A stretch of 64,000 nucleotides of DNA from Trichinella spiralis (GCA_000181795.3 CM012953.1:15200664-15264663); one strand, 5' to 3'. Shown: positions 1 to 12,815, numbered from the stretch's first letter. Notes: a model not told the origin generated them from the letters alone. Numbers and translations are program-made.

Positions 1-200
1 ATATAATTAGAGGTTTTTCCCCTTGGGGGGGGGGGTTTCTCCACACTTTGGTATAAAGCCGGTTTCACGTGTTTTTTTTTTTTGCTTGTTTTTTGATAAG
101 GTGCTGGTGGGGATTGAAAAAAATAAAAGGAAAAATTTTTAAAACTTTTTTTTTTTGGGGTTTTTTTTTTGAAGAAATTTAATATTTCCGCCCTTGAGAA
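1..200. other. Low-complexity contig-end-like sequence
   Basis: Runs of G (about 25-35), T (about 71-83, 147-156, 161-170) and A occur far more densely than elsewhere in the window, and no reading frame looks coding. This looks like a low-quality assembly end with over-called homopolymers rather than biology. The long frame on the minus strand at 179-421 is Phe/Lys/Ile-rich and I do not regard it as a gene. Confidence 0.5.
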
Positions 201-540
201 AAGACCGCCCATTTTGGGCACAATAAAATAAGGGAAATAATGGATAAAAAATTTTTTTTCCGGGAAATGCTGTTTCCGAGAAAAAAGTTAAAATCTCCCC
301 CCACAATATAATATTTTAAAAATAAACCAGAATTTTCCAAAGAAAGGGCCAAAATTCCAACACACACAAATAAAATTTTGGAAATAAAAAAATATTTCCC
401 TTTTTTTATGTTTCCGTCCATTATTATTAAAAGTTAAGTAATTCCTAAAGGGAATATTTTGACCCAAATGAAAGTGAAAAAATATTCCAGCTAATCACAA
501 CTGAAAAAGTTGATTCAATGAGCCAATTAGACAAGGGAAA

Positions 541-633
541 CCCAATACGGAAAAGACTTCACGGCCCAATAAAATGAAAACCAATACGACAAAGATTTGA
601 CGGTCCAATAAAATAGCGTGGGCAAAGACCAAT
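541..633. promoter_or_regulatory. CCAAT-box array with 39-bp tandem repeat
   Basis: CCAAT occurs at 523, 542, 566, 581, 605 and 629, all on the plus strand. Positions 541-579 and 580-618 are two imperfect 39-bp tandem copies, each carrying two CCAAT boxes 24 bp apart, and the final box is again 24 bp further on. CCAAT is the NF-Y binding core. The array lies 236 bp upstream of the MSP-like gene start at 870, so it is a plausible proximal promoter. That assignment is inference. Confidence 0.45.
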
Positions 634-869
634 AAGAGAAAAGCGGGACCGAGTAGTACCAAACCGTTTTTAATTTTTGTTAATAATAAATTTTATAATT
701 CACTTTAAACTACTTTGAAATGCTTTAATTTTAACAGTAGCTTAAATTAAATTTTAAACAATTTGGCTTTTTAATATAGTTTGTTTAATGTGCATTTGAT
801 TACCTCAAAACGTTCTAGCCGCAGTGGTGCGCAGAAACGAAATTTTTCTTGAAAGCAGAGTTGATATCA

Positions 870-1913
870 ATGGAGCACATTACTCCCTCACTATTTACTA
901 GCAATGAAGCTTCTTTGGAGTGTGGGAATTTTGTTTCAGTGAACTCAACATTACGGATAAAAGATGGTTCAATTTATTCTTTGTTGATCATTAACAAATC
1001 TCAGAAATATGCTATTTTTAATTTTGTTGAAATGGAGTCTAATGATTTGATTATAAACCCAGTGAATGATATAATTGAACCAAATGGTTTGAAATTTGTT
1101 CAAATTTCATTACCACTAATAAGAATTTATGGTCCCAACTATTTAAAAACTCCTGTGAAAGTGATGCTGTATACTACGTTTGTCAGTGCACTCTTAATAT
1201 ATTCCATTGATATTCGATCCATGCGGCGAGACATGAATGTCGATGACTCAGAAATTCATAAGAACAGCATCTTGATTTTTCCGCCTGCAGTGGATGTGGA
1301 AAAAATTCAAAGCAATGAAAATTTCGAGACAGAAATTGAAACAGTTGAAAGTAATGTTCAACAGTCTATTATTCAGGCGAATTACACAGGCAAGGCATCA
1401 CTTGTTGATACGTTTGTTAAACAAGGTTCTAATTCTTCTGAAACCACTTGCGTTATCAATCCAACCCTGGAAAGTAGCAGTGTTGAAGACGTGAAACCAA
1501 AGGAAGTTGAAAAAGCAGATTGTGCAAATGAGGCATCAAATTTTTCTCATTCGAAATTTGAAATAATCATTTCAGACAATCAAACAGATTGTAACCCTGC
1601 AGTTGGAACAAGTGTATTTCTGAAGCATAAGCAAGGTATCATCAGCACACTTGATGACATCAAATATACCGCTGAACTGTTGGAGAAACAGGCTGAAAAT
1701 GTGAAAAAACTGAATAAATTTCAGGAGCACAAAAGTCCTGAAACTAGTGTTCGAAAGAGAGCTGTTACTATAAAAAAAATACGGCAATTTGTTCCTGAAA
1801 TGCACGTTCACCGTATGGAGCTGAAGCAAATTTCATCTCAGCAAATGTTAACTTTTGCTTTATTAGCTGTCATATTTTTGGTTCTTATTATTTTATATTT
1901 TTATAAAATTTAA
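870..1913 (+). CDS. MSP-domain (VAP/MOSPD-like) tail-anchored protein, single exon
   Basis: A 347-aa uninterrupted frame. Residues about 10-120 look like a major-sperm-protein (VAP-type) beta domain: an N-terminal strand region, then the pattern YSLLIINKSQKYAIF followed by a hydrophobic strand and NDIIEPNG, comparable to the VAP region that binds FFAT peptides. A polar, acidic linker follows, then a probable coiled coil (about residues 255-285, LDDIKYTAELLEKQAENV). A single C-terminal membrane segment (LTFALLAVIFLVLIILYFY) with almost no tail after it is typical of ER tail-anchored VAPs. The first ATG of the frame is 870; the frame is also open upstream to a TTG at 849. The family call rests on fold pattern and architecture, so VAP-like is moderately sure and orthology is not. 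A possible poly(A) signal AATAAA lies near 2272. Confidence 0.6.
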   Translation: MEHITPSLFTSNEASLECGNFVSVNSTLRIKDGSIYSLLIINKSQKYAIFNFVEMESNDLIINPVNDIIEPNGLKFVQISLPLIRIYGPNYLKTPVKVMLYTTFVSALLIYSIDIRSMRRDMNVDDSEIHKNSILIFPPAVDVEKIQSNENFETEIETVESNVQQSIIQANYTGKASLVDTFVKQGSNSSETTCVINPTLESSSVEDVKPKEVEKADCANEASNFSHSKFEIIISDNQTDCNPAVGTSVFLKHKQGIISTLDDIKYTAELLEKQAENVKKLNKFQEHKSPETSVRKRAVTIKKIRQFVPEMHVHRMELKQISSQQMLTFALLAVIFLVLIILYFYKI

Positions 1914-3711
1914 CAAAATTCTTCTAATCGCTTATAATGCACGTTTATTTTCTTTTGTTGACTGCATTTACTTTATTCACAACATCTTTTATTATACAAT
2001 TTAATCATGTATTGAATCTCTCTTTGAATTTGATTCTTTGCTTAATATCTTTATTAATAGTTTGCATTGCTTTTATATGAAAATTTTTTTAAAAGTTTAT
2101 TCATTTATTACTGGTAGATATCTATAATCAAATTCTAAACGTCATTCAGTTGTAATTACGTTTGACTGTGGCTTAAATGTAATATGTGCAGCTTTTCTTC
2201 ATTGCTAATGGCAAATCTTAAGTAATGCTTCTTTGCATTGTTTAACAATATTTACATTGTTGAATAGCTGAATAAATGCTGATGCTGCTAAAATAAGATA
2301 AAATACAAATGAATTTGACGTGATGTTTACCAATTTTTATCATTGTGCATTTCGAATTAAACTTTCAGAAAAGCAATACAAATTTTCTAATTAAATTTAA
2401 GGAAAGTAATTAATAGCTATCACTTCTCTCAAATTTTAAATTTCAGATATTAAAATTTGTAACTAAATAAATTGCCAATTTTGACAACATTGAATGCTAA
2501 GGACTATTTTTATGGACTAGCTCCCTCCATCAACATCCTTCAATGATTACGCATTTTACGAAGAAAGAACATTTTTTACAAGAGTTTAATTTTTACAATA
2601 CGAAACTGACCTGGAAATTCTTCACTGTTTAAAGTGCATAAGGCTTTCCGTCACATTTATTATTAGCAATAAAACTGATTTCAAGCAAATTCTTTTATGC
2701 ATTTGCATATTTTAATTTAAAATTAAAAAGCGCAACACATTTATTCATTCAGTTAACTTATAAATGCAAATAATTCAATCTGATTATTATCTGGGAAATA
2801 GTTATTCCTCATTATATAATAAAATGATATTAGGAATGCTTTCAATTTAGTTAACAATGAAACAGCTTGTTTACTTTCCTGTAGATTTACTAATAACTAC
2901 ATATGTCATTTTTAAAAAGTTCATATAGCTAATCTAAATGCAGGTAGACATTATTTGTAAAAGGGTATGATTTTCAACTATGCTGAAATTGGAATTCACT
3001 TTAGTCGGAACATTTTAACAAAAGATAAATGCGACAAATAACTAAAACGTTCTCAAAAAATCAATAAAAACAAAATAGTAAATGACATCAGTTTAAACGT
3101 TATTCAATTTTATTACACTCTATTTCATGCTTGACAGCAAAATTCAAAAAGATTTTTAAAAAAGAACAATAACCCTTCTTATCCAGGGTTAAATTTCTAC
3201 CATATTTCTAAATTAAATCATTTAATCAAAAAATGATATGATTTATGGCACTGTTAATTAATGTCACATCAGTTTTTTATTTTTTCCCTATTGCATGAGA
3301 GCATAACAGAAGAGTAACACTGAATGAACATTTTATTTACAAAAAAAACTATATGTAAAATAAATTTCACAGTTTATGATTTAATTGATGGTATATAAAA
3401 TGGAAAACAGTACTTCATAATCAACAGTCAATAGTAAAAGAAAAAAAATTAAACATCGAAATTTGCACACGCTACTTGAAATTCAGTTTGAAGTTTGGAA
3501 AGCAAAAGCAAAAACAAACTGTTATTACCAATTAGGACTCTGTTTAAGAGAGAAAAAAGAACATATATATATATATATTTGATTGTATGAACTAAACATA
3601 AAATTTTTTGATTTATAACTGATAATGTGTTTTATCATTAAAAAATTATTTATGTAAAGTAGAGTAAAAAATTTTATATGTAATCAGCTTTACAAAGCTG
3701 TCTGGTGAATT
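1914..3711. other. AT-rich intergenic tract
   Basis: Between the MSP-like gene and the 3' end of the convergent ASPM gene. It contains an (AT)n run at 3562-3580 and scattered AATAAA motifs. No coding-like frame or RNA gene is seen. Confidence 0.5.
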
Positions 3712-6700
3712 TTATAAAAGTTCATAACAGCTGTACAAAGCTTTCAGAGCTTCAAGCCGCTGTGCTGAATCTTTCAGTGGCAAATTTTCAGATAAATCGC
3801 TTGAAACAGACTCATACCTAAAACAAACGTGCAACCGAAATTATTGAAATAATATATATGCATATATATTGTTATCTGACAAGTACTTTTTCACTAGCCA
3901 TTCGTGACGTTTTGAAATGTGTTTGCGAATCTGCTCAAATCTGGTCACGAACTGTAAATTTTCTTGAAAAGCAGCTTGAGCTACGTCAAGAACGGACAGC
4001 TGGCAAAAAATAGCAACAATATTGCAAAACGTATCGCTTGGTTTGGTATCTTTGAAATAAATCAACTGCCAAGCCAAACTCTGAAACCAATCAGCACTCT
4101 CGGTGACACTCTTCATTGTGCTTTGGTGCTGAAAAATCCCATTGCTGATTAGTTAATTTGTTTAAAACAATGAATCAACAAACAAACTAACCGAAGTGAT
4201 CTGTTTCAAGCATTTCATAACAATATCAATAATTATCGATGAATTGAAAGATCGATTCAACCTGTTCACCAAAGCTAACAATTTCTCAGCCGCATCCAAC
4301 TGTACCATCCTTTTGCACATATCTTCAGATTCTTCGCTCAACTCATCTGCAAAGTATTCAAATTTATACGTCAAGAAAAAATAAAAATACATTTAATCTG
4401 AATCAAATTTTTACTAAGACGTAACACCGCATTCTCTATGCAAACCAGACGATCACTTTCTACAATTGTTTTCAACAGATTTGAAATTTCATCATGCTGT
4501 GTTACAACATTCTAAATAGAAAGACAAATTAATAATTTCAATAATTAAAATCCTTCCTCATTGCATTGAAAAAGTGAAACTGCACCGAATTTGTATTCTT
4601 ATGCAACAGCGTGTCATTTTGCAATACCGGCAACTCAGTGTCCAAACAGTTCGCTTGTTCAATTATTGAATCCATAACATCTAAAAGGAAAATCATTCAT
4701 CAATACGTGCTTGAAATTGTTATAAATAAACAAACAAAAATTATATGATAATATTATTTTTTATCAAAAATTTCACTCACTCTGCTGCAGTGTCAAACAA
4801 GGGATTCGTCGTATGATTCCATTCGATTTATTTTTCTCCTTCGCCTCTGCACTCATAATTTCTTCGAAAATGTTTCTCGTAGATGCATTCAGTATATCTG
4901 GTGAAAATAAATTCAAATAAAGTAAAACGAAATACACTTGTTGTAAGAGTAGTTCTACCGGAATAGTTGAACGAGCTATTGTGAAGACGGTTCTGTATCG
5001 GTGTTTCGAAGTCAATGGAGGAGAATTTCAAAAAATTGAATGACAAAGAGTCATTTCTATTGGCCAGACGTTCGCATTCAGCTATGTACGGTGTCATCTG
5101 AAATTTGCTGTCCACTTCAATAGCACTGCGCATTGATTTCAACGATGGCGTTTCGAAATAATCTCTGATTTCTTTTATTACGAAATCTTCACTATCCTTG
5201 TCTGAAAGGTTGCTCGATTCTGTGTTATTCAATTTTTTCTCTGAATTTTCAGGCGACGAACCACATTCAGACGAACGTGCTGTTGGTTCAACCTGCACAG
5301 CCGCATCTGCATCTTCAGTGGCATATTCCGTCGATGAACATTTTGCATGCAATTTTGATGTGTCAAAGTAACTGTTTATTGGAGAATATTCCAAAAGTTC
5401 GTTAAAGTTGACGGCTGATTCACGCGTCTTCTTAAAATCACCCTGCAGATATGCAGAAATCAAAGAAGTACATGCTGTCTGATGGTGGGGTGATTTTGCT
5501 GATGCCAAATTCTGAAATTCAACATTCACTTCAGCTGCATTTTCACCAACAATTGTAGAATCAAATTTCGGCGTTTTTGTCAAACTGCCAAACTGTGGTG
5601 GCGACAAACAGTCCTCCGCCATGTTATTCATTGAAGTCTGATTTGCAGGAAATGATTCCCGTGGAATTTCAGTTAAATGTTTCAAATTGTCAACTGCCTC
5701 CATTAGAGACACCGACTTGTCGGTTTTCAAAGGGATAAAATTCTGATCACAACGATCTGAACAGAACAACAATTCAGTCGGTCCCATGCATAGATCAGTA
5801 CCATCCGTATCAACATCGACGTTGCCTGGCTCGTTGAATGCAATAACTTCATCGTTGGATGGTTTCGAATCCGCTCCAGTCCGATCAGTCTGCTCATAAT
5901 TGCAATTCCATGACATTTGCATATTTAGCAAATTTTCAGAACTAACAGTAATATTGCTTTCACGTCGCACGTCAGCCGAAGAAGCACCATCACTGCATAA
6001 TAATGCAGCCGAACTTTGACCAGAGTCGTCTGAAAAATCTTCAAAATTTTCATTCGACAATGACAGAACTTTGGTGCTTCTGTAAAGTGGCTGTTGCCGT
6101 TCATCAAAATTCAATGGTGAATAACGTTTTTCTTCAAATGGACGAAATTCAAACATTTCCAACATATCAGAAAACTTGGGTAACTTTTCTATTAACAAAG
6201 ACGGCGCTGGACATTCTGCTTCGTTCACAGCGTCCAATTCGGCAAATCCTCTTCCACTTGAACCACTGTACTTCAGTGCAGACGTTGAACTGGACAAAAC
6301 TATTTAGGAAAAAAAATTACAAAATTATTTGTTAATATTTCTGCGTAGATTAAATTGCACAAGATGGAAATTTCAAACTTGAAGCGGTAGTTTCTGCCGG
6401 TGAACAACACTCTTCAATAACAATCCGTGGAATATCCGCCAAACTGATACTTTTCACTTCATCTACCGCGGGCAGTGCTAAAATTTCAATAATTATCCAA
6501 CTGAAGATGGTGAACAACAAACATGCAAAAATGTTATTCACAAAAAAGACATTGCAATTTCAACATATTGCAAATTGAACTTTATCAAAAATATCTCGAA
6601 CAGCATGTGCAAGGTGCAGATGATAAAAAATAATTTTATTTATAAAAAGTACATTAATTATCCTCAACTCAACTCAAAAGCAGTGAGTGAGTGCATTGTG

Positions 6701-9700
6701 ATGCAAGAAAAATGAGTGCAAAATAAAAATAAATGACAAATATATTATAGAATTAAAAAAATTCCAAGTGCGTACCATTTTGCATATCAGACAAATTCGA
6801 TAAAAAAGAACTTCCAGACTGGAATTCTGGCTTTTGGTCACCCAAAGTTGGTTCCATCAATTCATTCTGCTTATGCGCTTGAATTCAAATTTCACATCAA
6901 TTTATTTATAAAGGCATATTTTCACAAATAAATTAATCTGAAAAATAAAATACCTGCAACATTGGTTTCCAATAAACAAACTGATTCATTAGCAATAACA
7001 GATTGATTTCTGTTCAAATTGATAATGTTATTCTCAAACAAAGACGATTCATCTTTCGCATCATGCACAGCATATGAATCTGAAAAAGATCGATTAATAA
7101 AAATAAACAAATATATTAAAAAAAATCCAATCTCTTACTTTCAACTTTGCATTCATTCGCATCAAGCAATGATGAATTGGATTTGACATTAATGCCATAA
7201 ACGTGATCTATCAATTGAAAAAATATTAATTAATAAAAAAAATTAAACAAAAAATCCATAAAACAACTTTGCTGTTGGACAACTTCCGATCTGGTCATAC
7301 ATTCAAATGCGTCTGCGTTCTGGTCACTTTGAGCATTCGAAAGTTCTTTGGCACCTAAAATTTTGCATACATTCGTAAAATGTGTAATTTGAAAAAAAAT
7401 TTTTTACATTCTTCTTCATCGGATGTTTCACATTCATTTCCACTATCCGATTTGTATTGTTGAAGAAAATTATTCAAAACCAATTTCCTTCTACAGCAAG
7501 CTTGAAATTCGATCAACGTTTCAATTTCCATTGATAAATTATCACCACTTTCCATTTTATCATTTTCATCCACAACAGCAACTGCACAAGTTTCACCTTG
7601 TTCTTTCTCATCAAATGGCATTTCACCTCCAATGGAATTCTCCTTTTCTTCAATTTTCAATTGTTCATTTTGAACGAGAAGATGCTCGTTGAAATGATCC
7701 ACATTTGAATATTCATGCTGAAAATAGAAAATTATCATATTTACTATTTTTCCATAACAAAGCAAAAATAAACAAATAAACAAACCATTTCAACCGCTTG
7801 TTGACAATTTTTACGAAGATACGTTTTCCACGCTTTTTGAATAATACAAGCAGCTTGTTGCTCTCGGCGCAAGGCGAACAAAACCGTAGCCAGACTGTTC
7901 AAGCACAATATCCAAACCCGCTCATCGGTGTATTCCAAATTTTGCAGACGATCAAATTCGAAAAAATCTGGCACGTGTCCAATTTCACGAATCTAATAGT
8001 ATTAAATTTATAAAAATAAAAAAAAATTATCATGAAATGATCAATAATATTATTTATTTACTGATTTTTGAAACAACATGTGATTTGCTTTTTCGTTTAA
8101 TTTCAATTCATTCGGCGGAATGAAAGATTCTCTCGACGTAGTCATGCTCGTCTCAAATTTGATCACATCTACCGGCAGTACAGAAGGCAAATAATAATTT
8201 ATGGTGCAGCACAAAACTCGACCATCAGCAAGTGATAAATTTAAATTATCAACCTATAAAAATTTAGCAATGTTAAAATAATAAATAAATACGTTTATGA
8301 ATAACCTCTATGTCGTAGTGTGCAGCAATGCAACCAAGCCAGCAAATGAAAAGTTCCGAAATGGTCATCTTTTTGTGCAGCTTTATGTTCAGCATTTTCT
8401 TCGCTTCAGGGGAATTTTTCATTCGAAGGCTCCTCCTCAGAGAAATAATTTCCGGCATCAGTGGCGATTGAACCACTTCATCCGGAAATTCCAACTAAAT
8501 TAAATCAATAATTTTTATATTTTCATTAAAAAATTTCAAAATAACACCCACTTTGTGCAAAATTAATCTCCACAGCAGAGCCATTATTTTGTCACGATCT
8601 CCTCCCACAATGGACGCGGCATCGACATCTGAAAATTATTCACAATTTATTAATTTAAAAATTTCAACCTCACAACCCGTTCAACCTCCAATATTGATAT
8701 TGGCCGACATGAAGTTATCCAAAGCCAATTGGACATTGTGTAATTTCTGAAGTCGGCTAATTGGAGGACCGCGCAAGTTGGTAACTAAACCAGGATTTTC
8801 CGTAAACATTGCGGCAAGTCGCCTATACACAAAAAGAAAAGATTTTTCATGAAGAAAATAAATAAAAAATAAGTAGAAAAATCTTCATCTTCTCTGATCT
8901 GATTCACTACATGCATTGTAAAAGTTTTCTATTCTAATTTTCATTAAAAGAAAAAACTTACGTAAGAGCAAGTCCATCTCTCAAATCTACGGCAAGATTT
9001 TCTATAGCCAGTGGCTTTTCATCGTACCATGCTTGCTCGTATTTCGGCACGTAACCCACAGCAGCTAAAGTTTTGAACAAGTTTCCTTCGCCACTCAAAA
9101 TTTCCTTATTCAACACCACGAAAATGTCCCTAATTGTCTAATTATTAAAAAAAAAGTTATTATCATTATAATACATATATATTAATGAGAAAAAGTAACC
9201 TACCTTATATTTGGAATTGGGATTAAACAGACAAGGATCTTGCTTAATCAATCGCTTTTGCTTGGCGAAATCAAGAAAAATAAATAAGGACAGAAATTTT
9301 TGCAAGAAAAATTTACTAATCGCAGGTTGATAATCTAAAGAAAAAAACTCAGCTTTACAATCAATCCATTTAAATGTAGGATGAAATAAAATCAAATACC
9401 ATTCTTGTAGATGTTGCGCACATGAGCAATACCGTATTGCTTAAGTAGCTCGGGATCGCTCAGCATACGGAAGCGAATAAAACTGATCAAACCACGAACT
9501 GTGCAGTCGCCATGCAATTGAATAATTTCTGAATACACAACTTCCAGACCAATACGAAGCCATAACGGATGTACAGACAGCAATAGATTGGTGATGAATC
9601 TCATTATTCCTAAAAAAATTATATGAATAAAATTAGAACTGCAGCAGTTTGTAATGCAAAAGAAGAAAACCTTGATCACGATGGATGGCAACATCACGAC

Positions 9701-10911
9701 GAACCAGAATTTTGCCTTTCTCAACAGCTTGACATACTCGATAAACCACTGACCTGACTTCACAAAAAGCTTTGCTAGCGCTCAAACGAAGCAAATTTAA
9801 TTGTTGAACAGCCGCGTATTGCTTCAAAGAAACTCTACGTTGAGCAGCAGCTTTCGGCGAGACATTTGCTGACGATGAAGAAAAAATTTTTTTCAAGTTT
9901 ACTTAAAAAAACATTATTAATAATAATAAAATTAGTTTCACATCGTATTCACTTTACAAAGCATACCTTGCGTTGCTTCGCTGTTAGAATCGTCCGTAAT
10001 GAAATCTTGGGTCAAAAGATGATTCAAAAATGTTGTAAACACATGTTCCACGAAAGGAAGCTTAAAATTTGCATCCTTACGAACCGACTGCTGAGAATTA
10101 TGATTTGCTAAAACAATGATTTGAAAACGATCAACTTCATCAAACATCCAATAGCAACAAGAAACCTTGAATTCTGTTTGGCCTTGCGCTAAGTTTCTCT
10201 GATTCAAACTCACGTCCCATTTTTACGTTTGACTTTATCGCACTTGTCTTTGGAATTCGTTGCATACACAGAGGCAGTTTCTTCTAAAATTCACACAAAT
10301 TAAGCTTATAATGGACAAAAATCAATTTCGCTTATTTAAATGCAATCAAAGTTGACTCAAAACATATTTGAAGGTCATCTGATAGATGAAAAGAAGAAAA
10401 TTTCGAAAAAAACACCAATTGAAAACAAACCTGCTTGAGCGAAATCTCTTGAGGCAAAACACAACTACCAACCAAAGTGGCTCGTAACCAATAGCGGATC
10501 GGCACATCCACGTATTCATCTTCGTCGGATGGGAACATTGTCACTTTCAAAGGAAGAGAGAGTCGAAAATTTCCCGTCTCTGTGGGCTTCCATTTAACCA
10601 CGCACTCAATTTCGCCTTTCGCAGGAACAAGCGCTGCTTCATTATCAACACTAAATTAAATTCAAAAAAACCAATTAATCATACAATAATTTTGAAACTG
10701 AACAAATTCACCTAATGTCAGTTCTGTTCACTGATGAAAAGTCGAAGAAAAACTGTTGGTCACACTGTTTGTTGTTGACGACAAGAAACGACTGTTGGGC
10801 TGTTTTACCAAAAGTGACCGATCCAAAACTCAAAATAGCAGTCCGAGAAAAATGAGTAAGTTCAAGACGAACGGGCGATTGCGACGGACTGTACAAAGCA
10901 TACGATGCCAT
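3712..10911 (-). CDS. ASPM: Abnormal spindle protein (ASPM/Asp homologue), 26 exons, 1724 aa
   Basis: Spindle-pole microtubule organiser. Coding exons on the minus strand: 10712-10911, 10431-10650, 10166-10283, 9967-10107, 9671-9901, 9400-9609, 9204-9334, 8962-9137, 8686-8822, 8552-8628, 8306-8494, 8062-8253, 7786-7992, 7408-7717, 7268-7354, 7139-7207, 6954-7079, 6776-6877, 6379-6477, 4959-6299, 4781-4897, 4586-4680, 4415-4511, 4192-4346, 3887-4128, 3712-3817. The phase stays open throughout (5175 nt). Residues 1-about 110 form an ASH domain (LELTHFSRTAILSFGSVTFG). The LRLSASKAF helix, HPLWLRIGLEVVY, FLDFAKQKRLI and SRLQKLHNVQLALDNF are ASPM calponin-homology region signatures (about 270-670). 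One IQ motif (ACIIQKAWKTYLRK) is at about 722-735. The remaining ~980 residues are acidic, Ser/Asn-rich and unrecognised. The start follows an acceptor-like TTTCCAG by 2 nt. Exon 5 start (9901 or 9869) and the last donor (3887 or 3882) are the least certain. Confidence 0.9.
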
Positions 10912-10915
10912 CGCT

Positions 10916-12090
10916 GGAAATCAACAAACGTTCAACTTCAGTTCAAATGGCGAAAACTTCAACTAAATTTAAACAAAACACTAACACAATAATAAAAAGC
11001 AATAAATACTTTAAATTGACGTTGATTTTGAACAAAAAAAAGTTTAAACTTGCTGCCAACCAATTTGTAAACAACACGGACTAAAGAACTAGCAGAACAA
11101 TGAATAAGTAGGTTAGCGCTTCAAAATTACAGTTGGAAATGAAAATCAGGCAACAACAAGCAATTTTCACTACAATAGGATTTTTGTCCACAACATTATT
11201 CTATTAAATATATTAATAAATTATATTTTTATTTAATTGAATATTTTTTATGAATTCTTATAATGGTTTAATTCACAAAAAAGTAAATCCTGATTTACAC
11301 AACTTTCTAATACTGCATGTAACGATTGAAAGTGAACTGATACATGAAAAAGGGGCTGAAGTATATGTTGAGCAGACATCATTTGATAAAAATATAAAAT
11401 AAATATTTAATATTCATGATGATTGGATGAAATTTTCTTTTGACAGCAATTCATGTGCATTCTCACAATTTCTATTCAAAACTGACGACTACAGTAAACA
11501 GCCAAGTGTCATCATTGAAGCAGAGTAAGCTGGAATTGCAAATTTGTCACCAGCGGTTGTCCTGTACAGCGCGAGGTTTTCCTTGGTGTAATTTATCATT
11601 CAACAGGGTTGAAACATAATTTGTGAAAAATTAAAAGTTGTGTGTATGATTCCAATATAAATTTTCAGAAAACTTATTATACTTGTCTCTGCATTAAACA
11701 CGAATTTATTAATTAATTAAATTATTAATAAATTGAGTTTTTTCAGTTGTTTATAGCCAACAGATCAATCAACAGTCATAAAAATATACTTTGACAAATC
11801 AGTATCTCGCTAGAATTGATCTCATCTTTATTCTGTTTTATTGGGTGAAAAAGTTTAAGCCGTATATGTCAATAAAAAGCATATACATTTAAATGAATCA
11901 AATTTGAATCAAATCGAAATATAAGACAAACAAAAATCTTACCCAAATGGGAGAAAGTGAGCAAAAGTTTGTCGCATATAAAACAAGAAATATTTATTAA
12001 AATTTTATTGTGATTAAAATTCCATTTTACCCTAGAAGTGTACAAAGCTTGTACATTAATAAAGATAACAGTTGCACGCTTTGAAAATAT
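10916..12090. other. AT-rich intergenic tract
   Basis: Upstream of ASPM and downstream (in the sense of its transcription) of the tRNA. A TTTTTTG-rich stretch lies around 11030-11060. No coding-like frame is seen. Confidence 0.45.
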
Positions 12091-12162
12091 TTGCCTGCGC
12101 AGGGAGTCGAACCCTGATCTTTACGTTAAAAGCGTAACGCTCCACCAATTCAGCTACACAGG
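12091..12162 (-). tRNA. trnK-UUU: tRNA-Lys (anticodon UUU)
   Basis: A complete 72-nt cloverleaf can be drawn on the minus strand. The acceptor stem GCCTGTG pairs with CGCAGGC (one G-U pair), the D arm is GCTG...GAGC with one mismatch, and the anticodon stem TTACG/CGTAA closes the loop CTTTTAA, giving anticodon TTT. A 4-nt variable loop and T arm CAGGG-TTCGACT-CCCTG follow, and the discriminator base is A. The internal B box GGTTCGACTCC is perfect. A TTTT run on the minus strand about 8-10 nt after the 3' end can act as the Pol III terminator. No intron is present. It decodes AAA and AAG lysine codons. Confidence 0.93.
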
Positions 12163-12198
12163 CTTACGTTTAATTCGTTTTTAATTTATATTTATAAG

Positions 12199-12815
12199 TA
12201 AATCCCGGATTTTGCCATATATGCCTTTTTCTGCCTTTTTTGATGATTTTTCCATGATATTGCCTTTTTATGCCTTTTCTGATAATTTTTACATGAAATA
12301 GCTTTTTTTATAATTCAATGCAAAATTCAACTTTGCCCAGTGTTATGTACCCAGTGTAGGTGAAGACTTACAAAGAATGTTGTGATAAACTGATTTCAGC
12401 TAACAAAGATCTTAAAGAAATACAATGCATAGCAGAATTGTTCAAAGGAAAATCCAATGCACAACTTATTGGCATGAATATTGAGTCTGCGGTTTGTTTC
12501 AAATATGCACCAGTGACCTCAGCTGAGGTGGAAAGAAAGTTTTTGCAGTTAAAGTATATTCTTCCAGACAGACGACATAGTTTAACACCAGATAATTTGA
12601 AAAAAAAATGCTTGTAATTATGCGCAACCAGACAAGATAAACCATATTTGTACACTTGAAACTTGTAATATGGTACCATTTCCACCGTATTTAAGAAATA
12701 GAAATATTTGCCTTTTTTTAAATAAATGCCTTTTTACTGTTTTTTTGTAATTTTATTTTTCCTTTTTTGCCTGCCTATTTCAGAGTTTTTTTAGTGCCTA
12801 AACATCCGGGCTCTA
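12199..12815 (+). mobile_element. hAT-superfamily DNA transposon derivative (617 bp)
   Basis: The ends are inverted: TAAATCCCGGAT at 12199 and the reverse complement TAGAGCCCGGAT ending at 12815, each followed inward by a GCC-rich then T-rich stretch (TGCCTTTTT motifs recur near both ends). Flanking 8-mers TTTATAAG (12191-12198) and ATTATAAC (12816-12823) agree at 6 of 8 positions, the 8-bp target duplication expected of hAT. Inside, 12360-12617 encodes a recognisable C-terminal dimerisation segment of an hAT transposase. Most of the transposase is absent, so this is an internally deleted, non-autonomous copy. The degraded target duplication suggests an old insertion. Confidence 0.75.
12360..12617 (+). 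pseudogene. hAT transposase C-terminal (dimerisation) remnant
   Basis: An 85-aa frame beginning at a GTG just after an in-frame stop, so it is not a complete gene. The motif FKYAPVTSAEVERKFLQLKY followed by LPDRRHSLTPDNLKK is the hAT-family C-terminal dimerisation signature as found in CGGBP1/hAT-like transposases (typically S-x-E-R-x-F-S). The residues upstream of it (KTYKECCDKLISANKDLKEI) probably come from the preceding transposase region. No RNase-H-like catalytic core is present. Confidence 0.7.

Noticed and set aside
179-421. 80-aa minus-strand frame at the contig start
   Set aside because: Composition is Phe/Leu/Lys/Ile driven by T/A runs in doubtful sequence, and no domain or splice context is present.
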